NCBI RefSeq assembly: GCF_025153475.1
Contig: NZ_JANZXA010000008.1
Span: forward strand, 146,151 to 210,150
Source of the DNA: Novosphingobium mangrovisedimenti
GTDB taxonomy: Bacteria; Pseudomonadota; Alphaproteobacteria; Sphingomonadales; Sphingomonadaceae
Direction of reading: 5' to 3'
DNA: 64,000 nucleotides
Positions 55,346 to 64,000 of the stretch are shown one piece after another. Both the position numbers and the translations under genes were made by a program. Under the pieces are notes generated by a model, which was not told the DNA's origin, searched no databases, and saw only the letters and a list, made by a program, of their open reading frames with translations. The stretch's first letter is position 1; each line of letters begins with the position of its first letter.

Positions 55346-57013
55346 ATGACTATGCTGAAAGACCCTTCGGTCAAGTACCGCCCCTTCCCGCAGATCCAGC
55401 TGCAGGACCGCCAGTGGCCGTCCAACGTCATCACCAAGGCGCCGCGCTGGCTCTCCACCGACCTGCGTGACGGCAATCAGGCCCTTATCGATCCGATGGG
55501 CGCGGAAAAGAAGACCCGCTTCTTCGACCTGCTGGTGAATGTCGGCCTCAAGGAAATCGAAGTCGGCTTCCCCAGCGCGGGCGCGACCGAGTTCGATTTC
55601 ATCCGGGGTCTGGTCGACAGCAGCCGCATTCCCGAGGACGTGCTGGTGCAGGTGCTGACCCAGTCGCGCCAAGACCTGATCGAGCGTTCCTTCGAGAGCC
55701 TGGCGGGCGTGCATGCCGCCATCGTGCACCTCTACAACGCGGTCTCGCCGCTGTGGCGTCAGGTCGTCTTCGGCATGGAGCAGTCCGAAGTACGCCAGAT
55801 CGCCGTGAACGGCGCCAAGGTGCTGCGCGATCAGGCGGCCAAGTACCCACAGACCAAGTGGCACTTCGAATATTCGCCCGAGACCTTCTCGACCGCCGAA
55901 CTCGATTTCTCGATAGAGTGCTGCGAGGCGGTGATGGATATTCTCCAGCCCACCCCCGAACACCCGATCATCCTCAACCTGCCGGCAACGGTCGAGGCGG
56001 CAACGCCCAACATCTACGCCGACCAGATCGAGTACTTTTGCCGTAACCTGCCCAACCGCGAAAGCGCGGTGATCAGCCTGCACACGCACAACGACCGGGG
56101 CACCGGCGTCGCCGCGGCGGAACTGGGCCTGATGGCTGGCGCCGACCGCGTAGAGGGTTGCCTGTTCGGCAACGGCGAGCGCACCGGCAACTGCTGCCTG
56201 GTGACAGTCGCGCTCAACATGTACACGCAGGGCGTTGATCCGGAACTGGATTTCTCGGACATCGACGAAGTCATCCAGACCGTCGAATACTGCAACCAGC
56301 TCAAGGTTCCCGAGCGTCACCCCTATGGCGGCGAACTGGTGTTCACCGCTTTCTCCGGCTCACACCAGGATGCGATCAAGAAGGGTTTCGCTGCGCAGGA
56401 AACGCGCAACGACCAGATCTGGTCCGTGCCCTACCTGCCGATCGATCCCGCCGATCTGGGCCGTAACTACGAGGCGGTGATCCGCGTCAACTCGCAGTCG
56501 GGCAAGGGCGGCTTTGCCTGGGTGATCGAGCAGGATCAGGGCCTCAAGCTGCCCAAGCGCATGCAGGCGCACTTCTCCAAGCACGTGCAGGACTTGGCCG
56601 ACGAACTGGGCCGCGAACTGCAGGCCAGCGACATCTGGCAGGTCTTCCGCAAGGCCTACCGCCTGGACGAGCCGCAGCACTTCCAGCTGATCGACTGGGA
56701 TGAGGCCAAGAGCGCCGACGGCACCCGCGTCTTTGCCGGCAAGATCGGCGTCGACGGCAAGGAACGGACCGTTTCGGGCAAGGGCAACGGCCTGATTTCC
56801 TCGGTCGTGGCGACGCTGGCCGAGACATTCGGCGTGCAGCTCGAAGTGCGCGACTATGCCGAACACTCGATGGGCAAGAGCTCCGATGCGCGTGCCGCGG
56901 CCTATGTCGAATGCGTGCTTCCCAATGGCCAGACCGTCTGGGGCGTGGGCATCGACGAAGACGTCGCCACTGCCAGCGTACGCGCCGTACTGAGCGCGGC
57001 GAACGCGGCCTGA
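55346..57013 (+). CDS. leuA: 2-isopropylmalate synthase
   Basis: LeuA condenses 2-ketoisovalerate with acetyl-CoA, the committed step of leucine synthesis. The 555-residue protein is of the longer, type-2 (LeuA2) class with the WLSTDLRDGNQALIDPM active-site motif and the metal-binding HTHNDRGTG, and a C-terminal regulatory dimer domain ending around AAYVECVLPNGQTVWGVGIDED. It is preceded by a leucine-rich leader peptide and followed by a bidirectional terminator. Confidence 0.97.
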   Translation: MTMLKDPSVKYRPFPQIQLQDRQWPSNVITKAPRWLSTDLRDGNQALIDPMGAEKKTRFFDLLVNVGLKEIEVGFPSAGATEFDFIRGLVDSSRIPEDVLVQVLTQSRQDLIERSFESLAGVHAAIVHLYNAVSPLWRQVVFGMEQSEVRQIAVNGAKVLRDQAAKYPQTKWHFEYSPETFSTAELDFSIECCEAVMDILQPTPEHPIILNLPATVEAATPNIYADQIEYFCRNLPNRESAVISLHTHNDRGTGVAAAELGLMAGADRVEGCLFGNGERTGNCCLVTVALNMYTQGVDPELDFSDIDEVIQTVEYCNQLKVPERHPYGGELVFTAFSGSHQDAIKKGFAAQETRNDQIWSVPYLPIDPADLGRNYEAVIRVNSQSGKGGFAWVIEQDQGLKLPKRMQAHFSKHVQDLADELGRELQASDIWQVFRKAYRLDEPQHFQLIDWDEAKSADGTRVFAGKIGVDGKERTVSGKGNGLISSVVATLAETFGVQLEVRDYAEHSMGKSSDARAAAYVECVLPNGQTVWGVGIDEDVATASVRAVLSAANAA

Positions 57014-57017
57014 TCAC

Positions 57018-57059
57018 AAAAGAAAGCCCTCCCCGTCGCAAGACAGGGAGGGTTCTTTG
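57018..57059. terminator. Bidirectional terminator between leuA and the isomerase gene
   Basis: CCCTCCC (57027-57033) pairs with GGGAGGG (57046-57052). TTCTTTGT follows on the plus strand and CTTTCTTTTG on the minus strand, so it can serve both convergent genes. A second GC-rich hairpin lies at 57065-57089. Confidence 0.85.
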
Positions 57060-57103
57060 TCCTGATCCCCCGGTTCAGCCCGGGGGGATGAGACGAGTCC
57101 TTA

Positions 57104-57886
57104 CTAGCGCCCCTTGAAGACAGGCTTGCGCTTCTCGAGGAAGGAATTCACGCCCTCGAGGAAATCCTCGGTCCGCCCGGCATCGCGCTGGCCGCGCCGT
57201 TCGGCCTGCAGTGCGGTTTCCAGGCTGGAATCGAGTGCGTCCCAAGCCATGCGCTTGATCATGCCCAGCGAACGCGGCCCGACGGCTAGCCCCTTGGCCA
57301 GCTTCATCGCTTCGGCATCGAGATCGGCCTCCGGCACGACCTTGGTCGCAAGGCCCCAGTCGAGCGCGGTCTGGGCGTCGATCTTGTCGCCCAGCAGCAT
57401 CATCTGCATGGCCCGCACGCGGCCGACCGCCTGCGCCAGCAAATAGGTCGCGCCGCCATCCGGGACGAGGCCGACATGGCAGAAGGCGCAGAAGAAGAAG
57501 GCATTGTCCGCCATCAGGACGATGTCGCCTGCCGCCGCCAGCCCCGCACCGTACCCGGCAGCCGGGCCGCGGATGGCAGTGACGACGGGCTGCTCCATCC
57601 GCTTGATCGCCATGATCACCGGGTTGAAGGCACGATCGAGCTGACCGCCGACATCGCGCATCGGATCGGACAGCATGTCCTGCGCAGCGGCAAGGTTCGC
57701 GCCCGAGCAGAAGCCCTTGCCTTCACCCGTCACCAGCACCGCGCGGGCATCCTTGGCGGCATGATCGAATGCATCGACCATCTCGTGCCCCATGGCTTCG
57801 GTCACGCCGTTCATGGTCTTCGGATCGTTCAGCGAAATGCGCGCGACCCCATCCTCGAGCGAATAGAGGATATGCTCATAAGCCAT
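57104..57886 (-). CDS. Enoyl-CoA isomerase/hydratase (crotonase family, PaaG-like)
   Basis: A 260-residue crotonase. It has the oxyanion-hole segment CSGANL and GPAAGYGAGLAAAGD, but where hydratases have two glutamates it has glycine-leucine and CHVGLVPDGG, with an aspartate at about 143. That pattern matches PaaG-like isomerases (VPD), not hydratases. Probably shifts a double bond in a CoA-thioester. GGAGA precedes the ATG at 57886; an in-frame start at 57913 is less likely. Confidence 0.87.
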   Translation of the reverse strand: MAYEHILYSLEDGVARISLNDPKTMNGVTEAMGHEMVDAFDHAAKDARAVLVTGEGKGFCSGANLAAAQDMLSDPMRDVGGQLDRAFNPVIMAIKRMEQPVVTAIRGPAAGYGAGLAAAGDIVLMADNAFFFCAFCHVGLVPDGGATYLLAQAVGRVRAMQMMLLGDKIDAQTALDWGLATKVVPEADLDAEAMKLAKGLAVGPRSLGMIKRMAWDALDSSLETALQAERRGQRDAGRTEDFLEGVNSFLEKRKPVFKGR

Positions 57887-57936
57887 TGAAATTTCTCCGG
57901 TCAGGCCTGACACTCAAAGAGTCATACTATATTCGT

Positions 57937-58029
57937 CGTCATTGCGAGCCCCGTGAAACGGGGAGAAGCAATCCAGGGTGGTTTGCGCCGGCACTGAATT
58001 GCCGCGCGGCTCCGCCGCTCGCAATGACG
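57937..58029. repeat. Palindromic intergenic repeat, CGTCATTGCGAG family (copy 2)
   Basis: Begins CGTCATTGCGAG and ends CTCGCAATGACG, with an internal GCAATCCAGG block shared with the copy at 47777-47859. The centre differs between copies. It lies between the isomerase gene and the downstream NMO-type gene. Confidence 0.85.
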
Positions 58030-58048
58030 AATTCGAGAAACACAGCCC

Positions 58049-59053
<1,005 letters not shown>

Positions 59054-59066
59054 CTATCGCGCCGTC

Positions 59067-60272
59067 CTAGGCCGGAATCGCATTGAATGGCACGCCCTTG
59101 TCTGGACGATGGTCCTGCGGCAAGCCCAATATCTTCTCGGCGATGGTGTTGAGCAGCATTTCGTCCGCTCCGCCAGCCTGTCGCATCGTCGGAGCGCCCA
59201 TCCAGCTAGAGCCCCAGTCGGCCTTCGTATAGCCACCTTCGGTGTAGGAGAGGCCTGCTGCACCTTGCAGATCAAGTGCGAGTTCCGACAGCTTCTGTCG
59301 GCTGCGGACGGAGAACAGCTTGTTGAGCGCGCCTTCCGGCCCCGGCTCCATGCCCGCTTCCATAGCCAGCATGGCGCGGCGGCGGATCGCATCGAGGCCG
59401 GTGCGCAGCGCATGGTTGCGGGCAATGGCACTGCGCACACGCCCGTCCTTGAGCAAAGGCCGGCCGCCAAGATCCAGCCCTCGCATCAGTTCGATGAAGG
59501 CGGCGAGCGACGGCCCGAAGCCATCGGCATCGGAAGCCGCGTAGCGTTCGATCATCAGCGTTTCCATTGCCACGCGGAAACCCGCGCCGACCTCGCCGAA
59601 GCGCTGGCTGTCCGCCACGGCGACATCGTCGAAGAAGACCTCGTTGCACTGGATATCGCCATTGGCGAGACGGAACGGACGCACGGTGACGCCCGGCGCC
59701 TTCATGTCGACCCAGAAGAAGGTGAGCCCCTTGTGCTTGGGAACGGCTGGATCGGAGCGCGCGATCATGATCCCGTAATCGGCATATTGCGCGAAGGTAG
59801 TCCACAGCTTTTGCCCGTTGATGGTCCAACCCGCATCGCCCTGCTCGGCGCGGGTGCGCAGGCCGGCAAGGTCGGACCCTGCGGCCGGCTCGGAGAAGAG
59901 CTGGCACCAGATCTCCTCTCCCTTGAGCGCGGCCACGACGCGTTCGCGCGCCCATGCCTTGTCCTGGCAATAGCGGATCAGCAGCGGCAGCGGCATTGCC
60001 GTGGAGACCCCGAAATAGCCCATGGGCATGGCTGCTGCCGCCTCGAGCGTATCGAACACGACCTTGTGCAGCGGCGTGAGCCCCTGCCCGCCGAACTCGG
60101 TGGGGATCGTGATCCCCGAAAAGCCCGCCGCGTACTTCGCCGCCATGTAGCGACGCCCGACGGCGAGATCCTCGTCCTGAGACAGTCCCGCGCGCGCGTC
60201 GCGCCCGAACTCGACCTCCAGCGAAGCCAGCCATTGCCGGGCCCGTTCCTGCCATTCATCCAGAGCGATCAT
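59067..60272 (-). CDS. Acyl-CoA dehydrogenase family protein (subunit of a pair)
   Basis: A 401-residue flavoprotein with QLFSEPAAGSDLAGL, WTINGQKLWTT and a C-terminal GGADEMLLNTIAEKILGLP. The position of the canonical catalytic glutamate (E-G-T in medium-chain enzymes) reads A-G-G-A-D, so the base is missing or elsewhere. The sequence resembles the larger member of heteromeric (alpha2beta2) acyl-CoA dehydrogenases used on steroid and bile-acid side chains. Its ATG overlaps the stop of the next gene upstream on this strand. Confidence 0.9.
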   Translation of the reverse strand: MIALDEWQERARQWLASLEVEFGRDARAGLSQDEDLAVGRRYMAAKYAAGFSGITIPTEFGGQGLTPLHKVVFDTLEAAAAMPMGYFGVSTAMPLPLLIRYCQDKAWARERVVAALKGEEIWCQLFSEPAAGSDLAGLRTRAEQGDAGWTINGQKLWTTFAQYADYGIMIARSDPAVPKHKGLTFFWVDMKAPGVTVRPFRLANGDIQCNEVFFDDVAVADSQRFGEVGAGFRVAMETLMIERYAASDADGFGPSLAAFIELMRGLDLGGRPLLKDGRVRSAIARNHALRTGLDAIRRRAMLAMEAGMEPGPEGALNKLFSVRSRQKLSELALDLQGAAGLSYTEGGYTKADWGSSWMGAPTMRQAGGADEMLLNTIAEKILGLPQDHRPDKGVPFNAIPA

Positions 60273-61363
60273 GGCATTACTCCCGTCAGTTCAGTCGCCA
60301 GCAGGTCTTCCCAGAGCAGCGCGTGGCCAAGTTCGATGGCCAGACTGCGCGCGCGGCGCATGTGCAGATGGAGCCCCCCGTCCCATGTCACCCCGGCACC
60401 GCCGTGGATCTGGACGGCATCGCGCGCAGCGGTATCGTAAGCCTCGGTCGCGGTCAGGCGCGCGCAGGCCGCAGCCTCAAGGAAGTCCGCCTCACCCTCG
60501 CGCGTTGCGGCGTGAAAGCAATTGGCGCGCGCGATCTCGACGAGGCCATAGAGTTCGGCAATGCGGTGCTTCACCGACTGGAACGCGCCGATGGGCTGGC
60601 CGAATGCCTTGCGCGTCAGGGCATAGTCGCGCGCAGCGAACATCAGCGCCTCGGCCCCTCCGACCTGTTCATGGGCGGCCAGCACCGCCATCTGCGCGAT
60701 GGCCTCCATCGCGATGGCATCCGCCTTCTCGCCCTGCGCAAGCAGGGTTGCCGGCGTATCGGCAAGGACGAGGTCCGCAAACAGACGGCCGTTGTCAAAA
60801 CTGGCTATGGGGCGCCGGTCGACATCGGCCAGTTCGAAAAGCACCAGCGCCGATCCGGTCTCACCCGAGACACAGGACACCGCAATGTCCGCAGCCAGCG
60901 CACCGACGACGCCCGAGAGTGTGCCGTTCAGACGCCCTTCGGTGAAAGTGACGGAGGCATCGGCCTGAAATGCCCTTCCGCCCTGCGGCATCGCAAAGGC
61001 GCACCGGATTTCACCGGCGGCCAGACGCGGCAGCCAGTGCGCCCGCGCCGCCGCGTCGTCCGTCGCCAGAAGTGCGCGGACAGTCCCGTGTCCACCGGTC
61101 AGAAACGGCGCACCGGCAATCGCCCGGCCTGCTTCCTGCGCGACCAGCCCAAGTTCGATGAGCCCCAGACCGAGCCCGCCGTATTCCTCGGGCACAGCCA
61201 GTGCCGTCCAGCCCTGTTCGACAGCCGTCTGCCAGAATGCCTCGTCCCATTCGCCCACGCTATCGAGCAGTTCTAGCTGTCGCTTCAAGTCCATGCGCGC
61301 GGCCAGAACCCGCCGGGTCTCCTCCGTGATCGCCCTTTGCGCCTCGTCGTGCAGAACTGACAA
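60269..61363 (-). CDS. Acyl-CoA dehydrogenase family protein (partner subunit)
   Basis: A 364-residue protein with the acyl-CoA dehydrogenase fold (YGGLGLGLIELGLVAQEAGRAI; ARLTATEAYDTAARDAVQIHGGAGVTWDGGLHLHMRRA) but a reduced FAD-binding N-terminal half. The GGAGVTWDGGLHLHMRRA end is typical of the smaller partner in heteromeric acyl-CoA dehydrogenases. The stop codon overlaps the ATG of the preceding gene (ATGA), so the two proteins are made in equal amounts. Divergent from the amidohydrolase gene. Confidence 0.9.
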   Translation of the reverse strand: MSVLHDEAQRAITEETRRVLAARMDLKRQLELLDSVGEWDEAFWQTAVEQGWTALAVPEEYGGLGLGLIELGLVAQEAGRAIAGAPFLTGGHGTVRALLATDDAAARAHWLPRLAAGEIRCAFAMPQGGRAFQADASVTFTEGRLNGTLSGVVGALAADIAVSCVSGETGSALVLFELADVDRRPIASFDNGRLFADLVLADTPATLLAQGEKADAIAMEAIAQMAVLAAHEQVGGAEALMFAARDYALTRKAFGQPIGAFQSVKHRIAELYGLVEIARANCFHAATREGEADFLEAAACARLTATEAYDTAARDAVQIHGGAGVTWDGGLHLHMRRARSLAIELGHALLWEDLLATELTGVMP

Positions 61364-61479
61364 GCCGGCACCTCCCTCTCACCCTTTTGCCATGCGCTAG
61401 GACATGCCGGAAAGCACATCAAGCAGGCACCCCGCGCACCTGACCGACAAGACAAGCGCATCGCCCTCACGGTAAAAAC

Positions 61480-61514
61480 CAAGCGCTTGCTACATTGATT
61501 TGTTCGGGTATGCT
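61480..61514 (+). promoter_or_regulatory. Promoter with overlapping palindromic operator
   Basis: The palindrome CAAGCGCTTG (61480-61489) overlaps a -35-like TTGCTA (61487-61492), which is followed 16 bp later by TATGCT (61509-61514). The start codon is at 61544. A palindrome on the -35 suggests repression by a TetR- or similar dimeric regulator. Confidence 0.5.
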
Positions 61515-61543
61515 CGCGGCAACGACAGAATGGGAGAATCACC

Positions 61544-62737
61544 ATGGCCACTGCCGCTCTCGAACCCTCGAGCCAAGGTCGCGCTCGTGACCGGATCGAC
61601 GAACTGGGCATCAAGCTCATCAGCGCAGACAACCACATCAACGAACCGCGCAACCTGTTCCTCGACCGCTTCCCCAAGCACCTGAAGGACAAGGCGCCGC
61701 GCGTGATCGAGGGCAGGGACGGCGGCGAAGGCTGGTCGATCGACGGCACCCCGCCCAAACGCACGTATGGCCTCGAAGCCATGGCCGGGTTCGACAAGAA
61801 GGACTACCGGATGAGCGGGCTACGCTACGACCAGCTGCGCCCCGGCAACTACGACGGCGCCGAGCACCTGAAGGACATGGACATCGACGGCACCTGGGCC
61901 TCAGTGACCTATCCGGGCATGGGGCCGATCTTCTATGTCCACCCGGACAAGGAAGTCGCCGCTGCCGGGTTCGTCGCCTACAACGACTGGATCCTTGATG
62001 ATTTCCAAGCCTGCGATCCCCAGCGCCTGTGCGGCCTTGCCATCAACCCCACCGAACTGGGCATCGAACATGCCGTCGCCGAGATGAGGCGCGTGGTAAA
62101 AAAAGGCTGCCGGGCCATGTACATACCGGGCAATCCTACGATCCCGTATAACCACCCCACGCACTACCACCCGATCTGGCAGACGGCGAACGAACTGGGC
62201 ATGACCCTGTGCATGCACCGCAATCACGGCGGCCCGCCCGACGCGACCGACTGGGACCGGCTTCAGGAAGACAAGGTCTCCATCGGCGGCATCGTCACGC
62301 GCTATTTCTCGTGCCTGCGACCGTTCTCCTACCTGATCTTCGCCGGAGTGTTCGACCAGTACCCGAACCTCAAGATGGTCGGCGCAGAGGTCGACTGCGG
62401 CTGGGCCCCATTCTGGGTGCAGACCATGGAGCACCACTGGGACATCCAGAAATCGTGGTTCCCGGTAAAGCTCAAGCACAGCCCGACCGAGTTCATCGGC
62501 CGGAACGTCTTCACCACCAATGTCGACGACTATGCCGGCTACCAGATGATCGGCACCGGCCTGTGGCCCTGGCTGTCGAGCATGACGATGTTCTCGTCGG
62601 ACTATCCGCACTCGGCAACGATCTGGCCGCATTCACGTGACGTGGCACTGAAGATGACCGAGGGACTGAAGGAAGAGGACACCCGCAAGGCCTTGAGCGA
62701 GAATGCGGCGCGGGTGTTCGGGTTCGATATTTCGTAG
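61544..62737 (+). CDS. Amidohydrolase 2 family protein (ACMSD-like)
   Basis: A 397-residue amidohydrolase of the ACMSD/decarboxylase-related superfamily with DNH near the start (SADNHINEP), HRNHGG, and the C-terminal SSDYPHSATIWPHS aspartate. Members are decarboxylases or hydrolases, and related genes are common in sphingomonad steroid/terpenoid and aromatic-catabolic clusters. GGGAGA precedes the ATG. It is divergent from the paired acyl-CoA dehydrogenase genes, with a shared 180-bp control region. Confidence 0.88.
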   Translation: MATAALEPSSQGRARDRIDELGIKLISADNHINEPRNLFLDRFPKHLKDKAPRVIEGRDGGEGWSIDGTPPKRTYGLEAMAGFDKKDYRMSGLRYDQLRPGNYDGAEHLKDMDIDGTWASVTYPGMGPIFYVHPDKEVAAAGFVAYNDWILDDFQACDPQRLCGLAINPTELGIEHAVAEMRRVVKKGCRAMYIPGNPTIPYNHPTHYHPIWQTANELGMTLCMHRNHGGPPDATDWDRLQEDKVSIGGIVTRYFSCLRPFSYLIFAGVFDQYPNLKMVGAEVDCGWAPFWVQTMEHHWDIQKSWFPVKLKHSPTEFIGRNVFTTNVDDYAGYQMIGTGLWPWLSSMTMFSSDYPHSATIWPHSRDVALKMTEGLKEEDTRKALSENAARVFGFDIS

Positions 62738-62998
62738 CGAGTGAAGACTCTCCCCTCGCGGACAAGACAGGTGCCCAGCAGCGACGCTCCATTTCGTTCG
62801 CCCACTTGCGGGAGATCCCGAGACTTGGCCTTTCAGATCTGGGCGGCAAGATGGCCGGAAACGCCCCGATTGCTGACGTCACATATCCTGCCCAGCCTTG
62901 CCTCTTTTCCGAAAGCCTCGCCTGCTCTTCGCTGAAAGTGGTTTGAGACCGGCTTCTGCCTGACCTAAGGCGATATGAGGTCCATTGAGGAGGCTCGG

Positions 62999-63733
62999 AT
63001 GTATCGCATTATGTTGGCGGCTGTGCTGGCTCTGGGAGCGGCGCCTGTCCTGGCCGAACCAACTGGCATCGTTGTGCGGGTCATCGCGCAAGACGCAAAA
63101 TTTGTCGGCTCCTCGATGGGAGGGGTACGCATTGTCCTGCGCGATACGAAGAGCGGCACCGTGCTTGCCGAGGGGCGTACAGAGGGGGGAACGGGCAACA
63201 CGGCACGGATTATGAAATCCAATGGCCGCAGTCCGCTTCGTGCAGACGGATCCGAGGCGGCATTTTCGGCCACGCTGGACATCAGCAAGCCCACCCTGGT
63301 TGAACTCGATGCATATGGCCCTCTCGATTATCCGGAATCTGCCGTTCACGTGAGCCAGCAACGTTGGGTCATGCCCGGAGAGAATGCCATGATCGGCGAC
63401 GGGTGGACCGTTGAGCTGCCAGGGCTTGTCATCAATCCAGAAACAAGAGTTGATGGCCGCTTGGTCAGAATTTCAGCCAAGGTGATGCCGATGTGTGGCT
63501 GCCCGATCGAGCCTGATGGACTATGGCCTGCCGACGAGTATGAAGTGAGTGCTACGGTCTGGAAGGAAGGCTTACAGCTCGCCAAGAGCAAACTTGCCTT
63601 CGACACTTCGCCCGGCGTCTTTTCGGGTGATGTCAAATTGCCGGCCAAAGGCCACTACGAACTGACCCTCTCTGCTCGCAACAAACGCACCGGGAACAGT
63701 GGCATCCGTACAATTGAGGTCACTACAGAATAG
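62999..63733 (+). CDS. Exported protein of unknown function
   Basis: A 244-residue protein with a signal peptide (MYRIMLAAVLALGAAPVLAEP, cleavage after residue 19 or so) and a beta-rich mature part, with two CxC/paired cysteines in PMCGCPIEPDGLWPADEYEV. That segment might bind metal or form a disulfide. The GAGGAGG box 7 bp upstream supports the ATG at 62999 over 62975. I do not recognise the family. Lower GC and less biased codons than neighbours may reflect recent acquisition. Confidence 0.7.
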   Translation: MYRIMLAAVLALGAAPVLAEPTGIVVRVIAQDAKFVGSSMGGVRIVLRDTKSGTVLAEGRTEGGTGNTARIMKSNGRSPLRADGSEAAFSATLDISKPTLVELDAYGPLDYPESAVHVSQQRWVMPGENAMIGDGWTVELPGLVINPETRVDGRLVRISAKVMPMCGCPIEPDGLWPADEYEVSATVWKEGLQLAKSKLAFDTSPGVFSGDVKLPAKGHYELTLSARNKRTGNSGIRTIEVTTE

Positions 63734-63966
63734 AGGAGCCCGAATACGCTTCTTGTTTCCTCTGAAAAGCGGCCATCGGGCGGACGCCCGACAGCTTTGG
63801 GCATTCTCGACCGGGCAGTGCAATGACCGGAGAACCAGGAAAAGCGCACGCGGGAGACGACCCACCCCGCGGCGACTAGAGCGAGATGACATTGCATTGA
63901 CTCGGTATGTGCTTCCCAATCGCGGTTGCATGTGATTCATGATGCCTGCTGGGCAAGGAGGCCAGC

Positions 63967-64000
63967 ATGGCATGGTTCGAGCCTATTCGATGGACCTTCG
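63967..64000 (+). CDS. Start of a gene cut by the window edge
   Basis: A strong AAGGAGG box 7 bp before an ATG opens a frame that begins MAWFEPIRWTF and runs off the end of the window. Only 11 codons are visible, so no family can be assigned. The 233 bases before it (63734-63966) hold no gene that I can support. Confidence 0.55.
   Translation, partial: MAWFEPIRWTF

Noticed and set aside
63655..63935. Small open frames on both strands near the right end
   Set aside because: They lack ribosome sites, are Arg-rich shadow sequences or cross the stop of the exported protein gene. Only the ATG at 63967 has a good signal.

Overview
The window is a gene-dense, GC-rich stretch of an alphaproteobacterial chromosome, most probably a sphingomonad such as Novosphingobium. 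The evidence for this is a circularly permuted two-piece tmRNA whose tag reads ANDNEALALAA, the gene order lptD-surA-pdxA-rsmA, a TonB-dependent receptor beside many short-chain dehydrogenases and CoA-thioester enzymes, and several classes of intergenic palindromic repeat. No rRNA, tRNA, CRISPR array, insertion sequence or prophage gene was seen.

Layout. 1-13 kb is housekeeping: a YjbR-like protein, small conserved proteins, ndk, holC-pepA, the outer-membrane biogenesis and maturation operon lptD-surA-pdxA-rsmA, a PilZ protein and malate synthase G (glcB). 12.7-17.5 kb holds a small membrane protein behind a sigma-54-like promoter, the tmRNA gene (minus strand), mscL, a lemA/TPM envelope cluster, a NUDIX hydrolase and a GNAT acetyltransferase. 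17.5-22 kb is a valine/isobutyrate catabolic operon on the minus strand (lipoprotein, isobutyryl-CoA dehydrogenase, 3-hydroxyisobutyryl-CoA hydrolase, enoyl-CoA hydratase, 3-hydroxyisobutyrate dehydrogenase).

22-47.8 kb is an accessory catabolic region. It has a CoA-acylating aldehyde dehydrogenase, a flavin reductase, four SDRs, two alpha/beta hydrolases, a TonB receptor, a P450 with its own [2Fe-2S] ferredoxin, an amidohydrolase, a Rieske oxygenase, three CaiB-type CoA-transferases, a luciferase-like oxidoreductase, and a DUF35 protein followed by a thiolase-fold protein with no cysteine where the nucleophile is expected. It also has a membrane acyltransferase, a LacI regulator, an MFS transporter and a VOC protein. 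The set suggests import, oxygenation, CoA activation and carbon-carbon cleavage of a hydrophobic, perhaps alicyclic, terpenoid or steroid-like substrate. The substrate cannot be read from sequence.

47.8-57 kb returns to core metabolism: serB and miaA with overlapping divergent starts, ilvB-ilvH-ilvC for branched-chain amino acids ending in a strong terminator, an I78 inhibitor-like lipoprotein, an epoxide hydrolase, and leuA preceded by a leucine-rich leader peptide. 57-62.8 kb is a second acyl-CoA catabolic block: a PaaG-like enoyl-CoA isomerase, an NMO-type flavoprotein, a pair of translationally coupled acyl-CoA dehydrogenases and a divergent amidohydrolase. The right end has an unrecognised exported protein and the first codons of a gene cut by the window edge.

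The candidates most worth following up are the aldolase-like DUF35/thiolase pair within the 31.4-40.9 kb gene block, the leuA leader peptide, the sigma-54-like promoter, and a terminator-like hairpin that contains the start codon of a hydrolase gene.
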